64,000 nt of DNA. Origin: Metaphire vulgaris (lineage: Eukaryota; Annelida; Clitellata; Crassiclitellata; Megascolecidae). Where the stretch lies: positions 19,624,003 to 19,688,002 of the forward strand of contig CM030836.1 in assembly GCA_018105865.1 (NCBI GenBank), given 5' to 3'. Below the pieces are notes generated by a model that saw only the letters and a list, made by a program, of their open reading frames with translations, was not told the origin of the DNA and did not search any database. The translations under genes were made by a program, and so were the position numbers. Position 1 is the first letter of the stretch, and each line of letters begins with the position of its first letter. Below, piece after piece: positions 43,556 to 56,064 of the stretch.

Positions 43556-44248
43556 CTAAATCTCCTACCACGACTGACCAATCAACGTCAACTTTATACA
43601 AATGCGTGTATCAAGGTAAACAACAAACATGTGCTCGGATAATTATAATGAACTCTAGTGGACACTTGAGAGAGGTTAAGATGTAGCCTACGCCAGGTCT
43701 ATAAGACTCCCTGTCCACACTTACCTAATTTGTGGAACTGCGGGTACCAAGACAGTACATTTTAACGACTACGACGACGCATGTTATGCTAAATTACAAT
43801 TCAAAATAAATTACTAAACTCGCTTTTAGATGCTCAGATGAGTAAATTAAACATAATGATGATAAATAAAAAATGACCAGAACTGTTTCCTTAATGGTCA
43901 CTGAGTCAAGCCCACAGTCACGGACACACGGAAATAAAGCGTAATGAATCTAATGATCACGAAAAAGAAACCGAAAGTGATGAGGGTGCCATGTCGCCGC
44001 TAGACTTTTACACGAAAAACACGAGTGATTCAAAACAAACACATAGAAGAGAGATGTTATGACTGAAATAAACAGATCAAAGCTAATTTAAAGTCGAATT
44101 ACTAAATATTTTGAACTATGGGTAGCTATCATTTGCATTTATATAGCTCTTTCTAAATCTTAGCTTAATAGTTACAACAAGTACACGGTGCTTTTACAAT
44201 ATTGGAACAAATATTGAAAAAAAATAATAATGGAAAAATTGTTATGGT

Positions 44249-44288
44249 CAGTGCTGAAAGTTAGCGTTCCCGCTGACTTTCAGCACTG
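44249..44288. repeat. 40-bp hairpin (CAGTGCTGAAAGT ends)
   Basis: CAGTGCTGAAAGTTAGCG pairs with CGCTGACTTTCAGCACTG with a four-base centre and one unpaired or mismatched position. CAG..CTG ends recall the hAT-like MITEs here, and it could be a solo pair of terminal repeats. No flanking duplication was clear. Confidence 0.75.
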
Positions 44289-44349
44289 AATTTAGGCTAA
44301 AATATAATTTAACGGGCGTCCTAACAAAAAGTACAGCTTTCCACATATT

Positions 44350-44950
44350 CGGATGGCCAGATGGATTGCTGACATATCACGCTGGACCGTTCGGACTCGT
44401 CCCAATACCACAATTGCTCTGTTTTCTAGACAACTAAGTGCGTCGCCAGGCTTGGCACTGCGCCATCGTCACAAATGTTTGACCCACCCCTCCCCCAAGT
44501 GCGTGACGTCATTTATGGATGGCTCCGGACCCGTGGCTGCTCTACCCTGAGGCCCGGAATTTCTGTCGAACGGGGGGCGGGCCTCTGCTTCCAAGTTCCA
44601 TGGGACCCGACGGGAATGAAAATCGGGATCTGCAGGAGGAGGTTTATTACGTACAGAGTATCAGAACCTCCTACACACTGACGTCCTATTGTTTCTGGAA
44701 TTGGCAGCTGAACGGACGTTGAAAAACTACGTCAACGCTAAGGAATCTCACCTCATCTCAGTCGAGGGAATGCAGAGCTGTCCGCCGACTGTCTCGATGC
44801 CTCCTCTCCCTCCCCCGGGGGGGCTGGTGTATTTTGTGCACAGAACTCTATCCCACACCACTCGCGATATCCCGACCACTGAACACTCAACGGTGTTTAC
44901 AAAACACGCCTTCCCTACAAACAGCAAGTGGTCGCGTTATGATTGGTAGG
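44350..44950. promoter_or_regulatory. Candidate promoter/CpG-richer patch between PKC and PIM
   Basis: The patch is clearly GC-richer than its surroundings. It contains a full CRE palindrome TGACGTCA at 44504-44511, a half-CRE TGACGTC near 44680, and a GC box within GGGGGGCGGGCC near 44573. It lies 4.5 kb upstream of the PKC ATG, which seems to have a 5' UTR intron, so this could hold the PKC first exon and promoter. The open frames across it match no family. Function is inferred from composition and motifs only. Confidence 0.3.
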
Positions 44951-46590
44951 CGGTAGTGAAGGGCAAGGAATAGCATGCGAAGAAGCTAATAAGGGCGTAT
45001 GTTCGCTAGGAATGCATCAGATGGTAATTTTGCTGAAATGTACGCCTAATTTTTAATATGTACGTTATTATATTAAAGTACTTTAGGCCTATTTTGAACG
45101 TTAGCATGCACACGGAAGAAGCAAAAACAGAAAATGGCGGACACAGATTAAACCAGCTAGACTGGTTGCAAAGAGAATTTTTGGCTTGGGTCTTTGGGAG
45201 GCACAGACCATCACTGACATCTAAATTCTGAGTAATGCAAGTGCATTTAATGCGGTAATTTTTGATTTGACTTTCGGATCCGGATCTAGCCGGGCCCTTG
45301 ACGTGGTGCATTCGTAGTTAGCACAAATGAAGGTCAGAAGGACTCCTTATGCTGCACAAGCGGTCAAATGCTTCTCAGTTTGGCACTACACATGGCCACG
45401 GGGGCGCGTAACAATACACGCAGACGGCTAAATCCGTCGATTCGTCTCGCCCACGCAAATTTCGAACTAGTGGCTTTTACGAATTCCTCCCTACGGGTAA
45501 ATAGCCAATTGATAAATCAGTAATGAATTAATACAACGGCAAATAGCAATAAGTCTAGCACGCATCGCAATCAAACAAACAGCAATGGCACAACACTACA
45601 CTACCAAGTGCCGTAAAATTTTAACTTTTGGATCTATTGGTAATTTGGTACTGATTGACATTGCGATGTAACTTCTAACTATTGAAATTTAACCTGCTAG
45701 AAGTTTGAAATTTGCTTGATACGGAAAACGAATGACTGAAAAAAAATTACTTATTGTTACAACACTTAGGGCGATTTACCCCTTAGTGCGAGCGCGCCAA
45801 AAGCTTCAATCGTTTTATAAAATGCACTCGAGACCCTTTTATAGAATTGCATCAACTACGATGGCTGGTGCTTTATACGCCCAGACACAACACTACACTA
45901 CCAAATGCTGATACCAATTTCTGGTAGGCAAGTAGGTCTGGGTAGCTAGAAAAACTATTAAATTTAATTCAACATTTATTTGGTTTCTGTTCGTGTTCAA
46001 ATTATTTTAAGAGCTGTTCAATTAGTATCTCTATCGTAATGAAATTTCATATAAGTAAATAATGATGGTTATATTAAAAATTTAATTTGTGTCGATCGTT
46101 CTTGCACTGAATTCTCTATGTTCAATAATTTTTTAGCAAATCGTTAAAAGTCGTCAAATTTTTGGGCTCTTTAGGGCCATTTTCATATTATAAAACCCTA
46201 AAAAATTACAATTTGGGACAGAACGCTCAGAAAGCCACACAAGCTTCGTCCACACTTGAAAACTGTACTGCTTACTACTGCTTTAACAGGTAGACACCAG
46301 TTGTTTCCATCTCAATTCTCGATTTTTTTTAGAGTAGAATTCACGGCAGCGGCGACCAGACAGCCGCTGGGCTGGGCTGGGCCGACGGCTGCTGAAGCCC
46401 TGCGAAGGAGGGACCGCATGGGGGCTGGTCTTTCGGGAGCCGCCTAATCCTTGGCCTTGTGTAGTTGTGTTATTATAGCCGCCGTGTGGATCGGCGTCGT
46501 AGACTCGTAGCGGTTTCGAAGGTTTATTCGGCGTTGTTTTTGTGGAGGAATTTCTTCCCGACGGGGTCTATCGACAGTCCCTTGCCAGTA

Positions 46591-48637
46591 ATGTCGAAGA
46601 GCTTGGCAAAGAGGCTGAGTCGCTTGCAGCTGTTCTCGTTCGGAGGAGGACCAAAGACCGATTCAACGACCACGAAAGGTTCGATTTTCATCTGGATTTA
46701 CGATTGCATCATTCGCTGTTCATTCACTATGGCCCCTCTGCCACACCGCGTAAAACGATGCTAGAAAGAATTTACATAGCGCCTTTATTTAATAATATCA
46801 TCATCAAGGACAATAATAATATGATAAACAATGATAACATTAATATAATATGTAATGCAGCATTTATACAACGCTTATAATGATAGTAATGATGGTGACG
46901 GTGTGATTATGATATTATTACAATAGTAATGATAAGTGAGTGGTTCAGTAGGGTCTTCCCTCTATGACAGCGGTTCTCAACCTCTATAGTGCCGTGACCC
47001 CTTTAATTTAATTCTCAATGATGTGGCGACCCCCAACCGTAAAATTATTTTAGTTCATAATGTGCTGTAATTTACTTACTCCCAATATCTTTCTCAAACA
47101 ACTCATTTCTGCCACCAATAGTCTGTTTTCATCTGCTCTTTTTAATATCCACGTTTCTGATCCATAAAGCATTTGTGGAACAATGATAGTGTTGTATATT
47201 TGAATTTTTGTGTTGATCTTTATTTCTTTAGCATTCCAAATATGTCTAAGTCTTCCCATTGTCTGTAATCCTTTTGCTGCTCTCTTTTTAATATCTTGTT
47301 CGTGTCTTCCATCGCTTGATATTTCTCCTCCCACATATGTGAAATTCTTTACTTGTTCGATGTTATTTCCTTCTACTGATATGTGTATCATTTTCTCTCT
47401 TTTTTTGTTGACTGCCATGACTTTAGTTTTTGCTGGATTAATCCGGAGTCCAAATCTTCTGCTTGTTTGATTTACTTGGTCTGTAAGAATAAGAAATGAA
47501 GACATCAGGAAAAGACTGGGAATGAAAGAGACAATAATAGATAAAATCAGAAGAAGAAGACTTAGATGGTATGGACGTGTAAATAGAATGAACAGTAACA
47601 GACTCCCATATAAAGCACTCTACACATACAAAGAAGGAAAAAGAGGAAGAGGAAGACCCAGGAAAAAGTGGATGGATAACATCAAAGAAGACTTTGAAAG
47701 ATATCAAATGACAATAATAGATGGAATGAGATTAACAACGGAAAAAGATAAATGGAAAAGTTTTGTGTCTAGCTATTGCCGCTAATGAGCTGGCAGAAAG
47801 CAACTATGATGATGATGATGATGATGAATGTGCTGTAAACTGCTTTTAAAAATAATACCATGGCAATTGAAATGTTTGAAATTATTCTGATTCTATTGTC
47901 TGCATTTACGCTCGAATGACAATTATATTTTTTTAAAACTAGTAACTACCAATGGGGAAGTTTTGTAAGGTAACAAGTTTTACGCATCAGAATAGAGACA
48001 ACCCTATATTTCCAATGGTCTCAGGCGACCCCCTGGTAAATGGTCATTCGACCCCTGTCGGGGTCGCGATCCACGGGTTGAGAACCGCTGCTCTATGAGA
48101 ACCACTAGCTGGAACAGATGTGATTTAAGTCAAAATTTGAAAATATTTAGTTCATTGGAAGATCGAGTTCCAAATGTTTGTGTATTTTAATGTGTTGCCC
48201 AAACTGTGGAAGATTTGAAGATGTCATGATGTTGAATTTTATGGCACCTCTTCATTCAAGTCCCTTTGTGACTTTAGAAGCATTTGTTGTGCAATACTGG
48301 ATAGCCAGGTTATGTGTGTTCTACAGAAGCAGTTTGCTGGTTCAAATCTGTGACTATGTCTACATTGTGTAATCACCTGCTTCAAAACTGTGGTAGAAGC
48401 CACTTGATCAGGGATATTTTTACACCCCAACACCCCCCCAATTTGAGGTCGACACCCCGTAAAATTTGGTAATGTGACAAAGGTATGCATACAAAATGCA
48501 TACTACCGTAATTAGCTCCGGACACCCCCACCCAATTTGTCGACCCCCCAAATTGACGATCCTAGAAATATCCCTGCACTTGATATAGCCCTCAATTACT
48601 GACAAGCAATTCAGTTTAGTGACTTGAGCTATTTGGA

Positions 48638-48672
<35 letters not shown>

Positions 48673-50827
48673 AATCATGTTCTGGATTGAATTCGGAAAT
48701 CTAAATTATAAAGCTAATCAGTTTGACAACCTTTGCAGTGGCTTTGAGATGCTGCAGTTCCGGTGAGCTAGGCCATTTGTGATGATTTTGGTAGGCATCT
48801 TTGGCCATTATTCGACTATTTAGGCCCAGTTGTGTTTGACGACAATGAACACAAGGACAATGAACACAAGGCATGTTGGACGTAAACAATTCTGTTAGGC
48901 TTGATGTTTTTTTGTGGTCCAAGTTCCCAGCCAAAGAACTGAGTCACAGACTCCTGTATAGCCACCCATGCTTGGGTGCGTGATGGAGTTTAGCCTATCT
49001 ATGTTTGGGTGGAATTTGGACCATGCATGACAAAGCACTTGTAGCATCTTTTACTATCCGCTAAATAGAGTTTTGGTTTTAAGACATTGACTTGCAGAGA
49101 CTGCAATTAGACCTATTGTTGAAAACTGTGAATCTGCCTAAACAACCATTTCTGGCTTCACAATGGAGGATGCTAATCAATTGGAAAGATGTTTATACAG
49201 GAACTTGCATGATCTGTTATGTCATTACCATTACTATGAATAGATTTAGTTTTAAGACAACAGTATTTATAAGACACGAAACAAATATTTTAAACTGACA
49301 TTTTGCACTCTATTATCAACTACCGGGTGTTAATAATTTTCTATCACCAGATGTGTAGAGATATTAAATATTGATTGTTCCTACTGGCATTTTAGCGACC
49401 TGCTTTAATTTAAATTATTATTATTATTATTATCTGCGGAATTAATTATCTAGATTGAATTTTTGCAAATTTTATGGCCTTTTTCACCACCTCCTTCTGT
49501 GCTTTATTAATTGTGCTCTACCTGATATTTTTTGGGTCTAAAAAGATGTTTACTTTCCAATTATTTATAGCAAAGAAAGATAAAGAAGCCTTTGAAAAAG
49601 CATACACTGTTCACCAGGTTCTTGGCAATGGAGGATTTGGCACAGTCTATGCGGGAGTATGCAAAAAGAATGGCAGACACGTGAGTACCATTCGGGGATA
49701 TTTTTACACCCCTAACACCCCCCTCCCCATAAAACCCCCTCAAATTTTAGACTGACACCCCCCCCAACACCTCCCAAATCTGAGAATGTGATGACCTTTT
49801 TTGCTTGTCAGGCGTTCTCGGCAAGGATGGACCCCGAAATATATCGACACCCCCAAATTTAAAATTCTAGAAATAACCCTGGTACCATTGTCACTGAAAT
49901 TCACTGCGGAATTTGTCATAATCATAAGAGTCCTTTGTTTTATTCTTGTATTTGTCGTATGGTAATTCTTTTGTATTGTTTTGACAGTCATAAAAATATG
50001 TCATTGTATTGTTATTACTGTAAAATTAATCTGACATTGTCATCTTTGAACATAGCATGCGCAACTGTCCATGATTTAGGTCTAAGCAGCATGGGGGGGT
50101 GCAACAGGGTGGGCCATGGCCCACCCAATATTTGGGCCACAATGTGTTTGGCCTACCCAATTTCAATTGGCAAATTACAATGTTTTGTGGAACTAATAAC
50201 CCCAAATCCCCTATGTATTGGCATAATATTGCCAAATATATAATTGAGGTGTCACAGATGTGGAAGACCATTCAAAATTATTATGTTTATTTAACCATGC
50301 AACTGTGTTTTTTCAATGATCGATTGATCGTAATGGCAAGAATTTATCGCTGCGCTGTCTTGACTCTGAAATATTGGCCATGTTGGCCAACCCAATATTT
50401 GGTTTGTGGCGCCCTCCATGGTTTTAATTCGTTTCATCACTCTTCTGAATTTTGCATATCTATAGCCTACTGTAGCACTAGCATTGTCCAATTTCAAACA
50501 GGGTATCAATTTTATAGTATTTTTGTGGTCTATAAAACCTGAAAGAGAATACATTTCTGAAAGACTTTGTATAATGTCGTTTCAAATGGGTTTGGCCTAC
50601 CCAATTTTTCGTGGCATTTCGAAAGCTCTAGAAAAAAATTGAGACGGAATATATTGACAATTCTAGTACGGTTTGACACAGCAAAGATGGGGACACAAGA
50701 ATATGTGGATTTAATTCGTTTCATCACTTCTGAATTTTTGCTTATCTATAGCCTACTGTAGCACTAGTCCTTGCATTTCAGTGGTTTTCACACAGGCTTA
50801 CTTAGCCTCCTAAACCACTTAAAATCA

Positions 50828-50870
<43 letters not shown>

Positions 50871-52510
50871 GTCCAATTTCAAACAGGCCATGTTGGCCCA
50901 CCCAATATTTGGCTTGTGGCGCCCTCAATTCTGAGCAGTAGCACTTAGACCAAGAAAACATGCATTAACTTTTATTGAGCCATTTTATAATAGCATCTGC
51001 AATATTCTTTTAAACAGATTTTTGTTACTATGTCCATAAACATTACATTGATGGCTGTCCCTGCTGTCTGGTTTCATTAATTTGTTGGTCTTAACCCCTT
51101 AACTGGGCAACTATTTGTAACTCAATGTAAAATGGACGAGTAACGCTCGGGGCACCCAGTTAAGGGGTTAATATTCTGTCAGTCAGATATTATGATAAAT
51201 GATTCTGGCATCTGAGCAATATTACTTTGTCTGTGTTTATCAATAAGACACACGTCTTGTGTGTGTGTGTGGGGGGGGGGGGGGAACCAGTCCTTTGGTT
51301 TGCCCATAGTTCTGAACTATTTCCTCTTTATAGCCCTTCTTACTTTGATTTATGTTTCATTAGAGACCCCAGAATGTGGACCCAAGCGCAGTTACCAGGA
51401 ATCTTGTATGGGACCCTTCATAAAATAGGCTTCACTGTATTCTTGGCCATTTTTACTCCCCTCCACTGTCACAGACTGGCACAAATATCTGACCCCCTTC
51501 TCAAAGTACATCACACATCTCGGTCTCCCACCCCTATAGCGTCATCCATAAATTACATCATGCAGGTTTTCTATTTAATATATTCGAGTTTCTCATTCCA
51601 CTTTCTGAAGCAAAACAAATATTTGACTTTGACAATTATAAGAAATATAACTGAGACCTAAAATTTATTGTTTCTGTGGTAAAGAAAAGTGCTAATGAGC
51701 AATTAAAAATGCCTTTTACCATGCCGCTTATCAGGTACATTAAAGGTTTTATTGATACTGAAATTGTGGTGCCATGCTGGTCTTTGTCCTGCCTCTCCCA
51801 CTGTCACTTACTGCCAAGCTTTCTTAGACCCCTCAACGCTTGAGCATGACGTACTTTTTATGGACGGTCCCTATCACTGAACCCTAGAAACTAGTCCCAT
51901 TATTTATAGGACAATGCGTTTTACAGGTCAGAAAACGACAGACAGGCTGCTGAATGCTGAAAGTATTCAAAATAATTTTGTTTTCTTCTGCATTCCGAGA
52001 TGTTTTGGATGTCAGATAGCAAAAAAACTATCAGCAAAGCAAGTCTGTTGAAAGAAGCTTGTAGTGGCTGTGTTACGTTGATTGTTGTTGTTGAGTGGGA
52101 CCGCTTAGTACTTCCAGCACAGATGTTTTGCCTTCTACTGTTTGACAGAAGGTTTATCAGATCCAGATTGAACCAGGTGGCTAGTTTCATTCACCTGGTT
52201 TTAGATACAGCCAGGTGTGATATAGGTAACAGTGGTGTCTAGGGCCACCTTAATTTGGTTCTGTAGATTGTCTTTTACTGAATTTCATGTCAACATTGCA
52301 GTCTGACATTTTTCTCTCTGTCAGAAAACTAAGTATCCATTGTTCAATAATCAAAAGCCTATAGGCTACACAAGGTTGCCTATAATTAATTTTATGCTTA
52401 GTGAGACATGGTGACACAGTGTTCTGGGTTTAGGTGCTGGCCGCCCCTCACTAGTGGTCAAAAACTGAGTAGTCCAATTTCCTAATGCTTTCTTGAAGTA
52501 ATCAAATCCA

Positions 52511-52579
<69 letters not shown>

Positions 52580-55500
52580 CAGCATCACCAACTGATTATG
52601 GTGGCATATGGTACTAATACTGCTAGGACACATGACAATTTAAAATACAGTATATCCAACAACAATCAATGTCAAAGACATGTGTAAGTCTACTCCAGTT
52701 GAATGTGGTACTTGAGTACTAAGTACTTGAGTGTAACACAGGTTCACTTGAAAGTCACAGCCTCAGTTTGTTGGAGATAGACCATAAAATGTCAGTCTCA
52801 CTTTCCACTACTGCTATTGTGTTTGTGAACTATAGCACCTCCCAATGTCCTATCAGGAGTCCAAGTAGTAGGAAGATTTTGTAGGTAGAAATAATAAGAT
52901 TTCCTATACACAATCATGCCTGTTTGAATATGAAAGTCAAGCATATTGTTATAAAAGATCGATAATTCTGTTTGCATCATACTGGGAACCTTGACTAGAA
53001 GAAAAGTTTGGTAATTGGGTCCAAAATTGAAGTTGGCATCTGGTATATGTGTCTGTCATTTAACCCCTTAACTGGGCAACTGTTTGTAACTCAATGTAAA
53101 ATGGACGAGCGTTACTCGGGGCACCCAGTTAAGGGGTTAAATATGCCATGTGTTGTCTGGGAAAAATTTTGCTTCAACTGCATGCTTTCCATATGTGTGT
53201 GCTTTTTGAAATTTAACTTATGCAGCAGCCTGAAGGAAGTTGCTTGTTTTCAGGTGGCATTGAAGCACATACCCAAAGACAAGGTCACAGAATGGGTGAA
53301 GGTAAGTGATTTGGGCAGTTTATTTTTAAAAATCAGATGCGATTTAAAAGTGGAAAGTAGAAGAAATTGATTTGTTGGCTGCATGCAGTGTGCTGGAAGT
53401 GTATTGCCTCAAAAAGATTTTGAAACAGTTTGGTCAGAAATTACATATGTTTATTTTATATTTAGATATCTTGGATAATATTTGTGAAATCACTGATTCT
53501 CTGATAATTGTTTTTGTCACGCGGAGTCTTACATTTGAGTCAAAAAATATGCATTATTATCACGTGAGGGTTATTATCAGTTGTGGAACGTCTAGAGTTT
53601 ACTCATTGACAACATATGACTATATCTGAATTAGATTTAGGTACTGCTGTTTCAGTAAATGGTTGAGTCACAAATTCAGTGTTCTCTCTAAGTAAAGCTG
53701 GCCCATTTGCAAAATCAAAAGCTCGTGAGCAGAGATTTACAGCAGAAATTTTTTGCGTGCAAAATTTGACATCCGACACACTATTACATTACAGCTATTA
53801 CATTACAACTATTCTATTACATTACAACTATTATATATGTTTTCATTGTAAAAACATTGTCCGTATTGATGCCTTTGGTAGGCATCAAACAATTGTAAAT
53901 GACAAGATTGATCAATGTACCAGTGGTTGACAGTGCAATAATACAAATTACGATGTATACACTCAGTAAAGTAATGGTAAAGTTTCTGTACATTAGCCAA
54001 AATTAAATGAGGCAAGCTGTAGCTGCATAAGTAAGTCAATTTCCATTTTTAATATGATTTTAAATTGTGAAAGTAGGCTGATGAAGGTACGCTTAGTGTT
54101 GCCGCTTCGAAAACGTGCTTTTGTATCGATCGTTAAAATTAATTAACAGTTAAAAATCGCATTTACTTATTGGATTTCAGCTTCTCTCATTTAGTGAGTT
54201 AGCTGTACATCATGCAACATTTGGATCACAATTTGTATCAATGCGCGGTACATCCAGTCTTGAGGATTACCTGAAGCTATAGTTTAGTAATGGTATGATA
54301 ATTGTTTTGGAAAGGACATTACTTGCCGTTAATTTTGAACTTATCACTCTAATCACATGAGCTGCAGAAATGCAGTGCTCAAAGTCTGTCCTTTAAGCAC
54401 ATCATGCTTCTGTACAATGTACAACGTTGGCTGCGGTGCTTGGGAATAAAGTCCAAGAACTAGACGCAACTGAATTCAGTTTCTTCTGTGGAGTGTATGG
54501 CTTGTTATATGATACACTACATGATTAAGTGCATAGTGTCTTGTATATGGATTTCTGTTTAGTCCTATATCTCGACCCTGTGCAGTTTTCACTTACCGTG
54601 CATGTAAAACTGGTGTAAAAATTGTGATTGATTGATTGATAAAGATTAAGTAGAGAAATTTGATTAATTATCAGAGAAAATTGTGAACCAATGTATGCTA
54701 TAGCGGTTTTCAATTGGGCTGTAAAGCATTTGGAGGTATTGAGGCATTTTGAGTGATAAGCAATTTTCAGGGCACATGTGCTGTACAGAAATGCTCATTT
54801 CAGTGTAGAAATGTTTGTCTGACTTCCGTAGCAATCACATGCAGAGAAAGAACACTTGCATTGATAACATGTGCAGTTTTTTGTCTATAGTTCTGTGAGA
54901 TGTTGCACGCCCCTTAATGTCATATCTGACTGATTTTTAATGATCATCACTATTACTTGCCCAGCTTCTGTTCATGCCTCCTGATTTAAACAGCCATTGT
55001 GGTGTTGCATCAACGGGGTACAACTGAACATAGGACCAGTACACCGCAGTTCATAAAAAAATTATTCACGTTTTTGACTATAATGTGAAGCACATCTGTC
55101 TTTAGATACAATGCTGATACAGTGGATCCCATTTAATTGCATACCGCTTAACTGCATAATCGCATATCAACATAAAAACCCGAGCCAGTGTTTTGTGCAT
55201 ACAATTAATTATCAGACATCCCGGCTATTCGCATAGCCCAGTTGATCGCATAAGCAAGGCTTGCACGGCACCTATGCAATTAAGCGGGTTTCACTGTATT
55301 ATTCATACGATGCCTTAAATGTATGTGTAGGTGTGTAGGACTTTGAAGTATATCCGGCTTATAGATGGGTGTAATTTAAAAAAATTGGCATCTATTCTGA
55401 AGCATAAGTTGTGTATCACGTTATTGAATTTTTTTTAGCGTAATTGTTCTGCGAAAATTTTTGAAAACTGGTCTGAATCTCACCAAAAAATTTGTATTGA

Positions 55501-56010
55501 GTGAATTTTCATTTAGTTGAACTTGTTTCTTCTGCTAGTCCACTGTTCAGTGTTGAGCGTGATCATTGTTTTAGGATTAGTGCGAAGAATGCCACTGCTG
55601 ATTTTACTATTATTCTTAAATAATGGTTAGAAGAATAAGTCTAGGACACTGAGGAATGTGCCTGTACAGCAGATGTATTGTTTGGATGTTTAGAAATTCT
55701 CGCTCTCTCTCTTTCTCTCTCTTTCTCTCTCCTGTTTTTCTGAAAGTAAAAGGGCAGCTGGTGACCTTTGTATCTGTACCAGAAATCTGATTGTTTTGCT
55801 TCTCTGTTTATGTCTTTACCGGTACTTTTGCACCAAAGTCCGTTGAATGATGCATCTTTGTACAGTGGTGAATAATAGTATTTAAGATTCTTTTCAATTG
55901 TAGGTTCCCATTCTTATGTCCTTGCAATTGTTTCATAATAGGTTTGGGCTTGGTGCCAAACTCTGATGAAAGTGGGCTTCTAGGTTGGTTAGTTTTTACT
56001 TTTAGTGAGT

Positions 56011-56064
<54 letters not shown>

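Noticed and set aside
44353..44949. Overlapping forward open frames in the GC-richer patch
   Set aside because: They overlap in different frames, lack splice-consistent structure and match no family. They are better explained by base composition.
47210..47785. Open frames on both strands as separate genes
   Set aside because: Both belong to one non-LTR retrotransposon fragment with an inverted 5' half, enclosed by a 12-bp target duplication.
49474..49570. Hydrophobic start [20 protein letters not shown] as a signal anchor of the PIM kinase
   Set aside because: It is intron read-through upstream of the acceptor TTATTTATAG. Joining the exon at 46591-46678 gives the correct phase and a PIM-like N terminus.
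51840..51880. Possible end of a second PIF/Harbinger-like element (TTTTTATGGACGGTCCCTA)
   Set aside because: A matching inverted partner and a TWA duplication could not be located with confidence.
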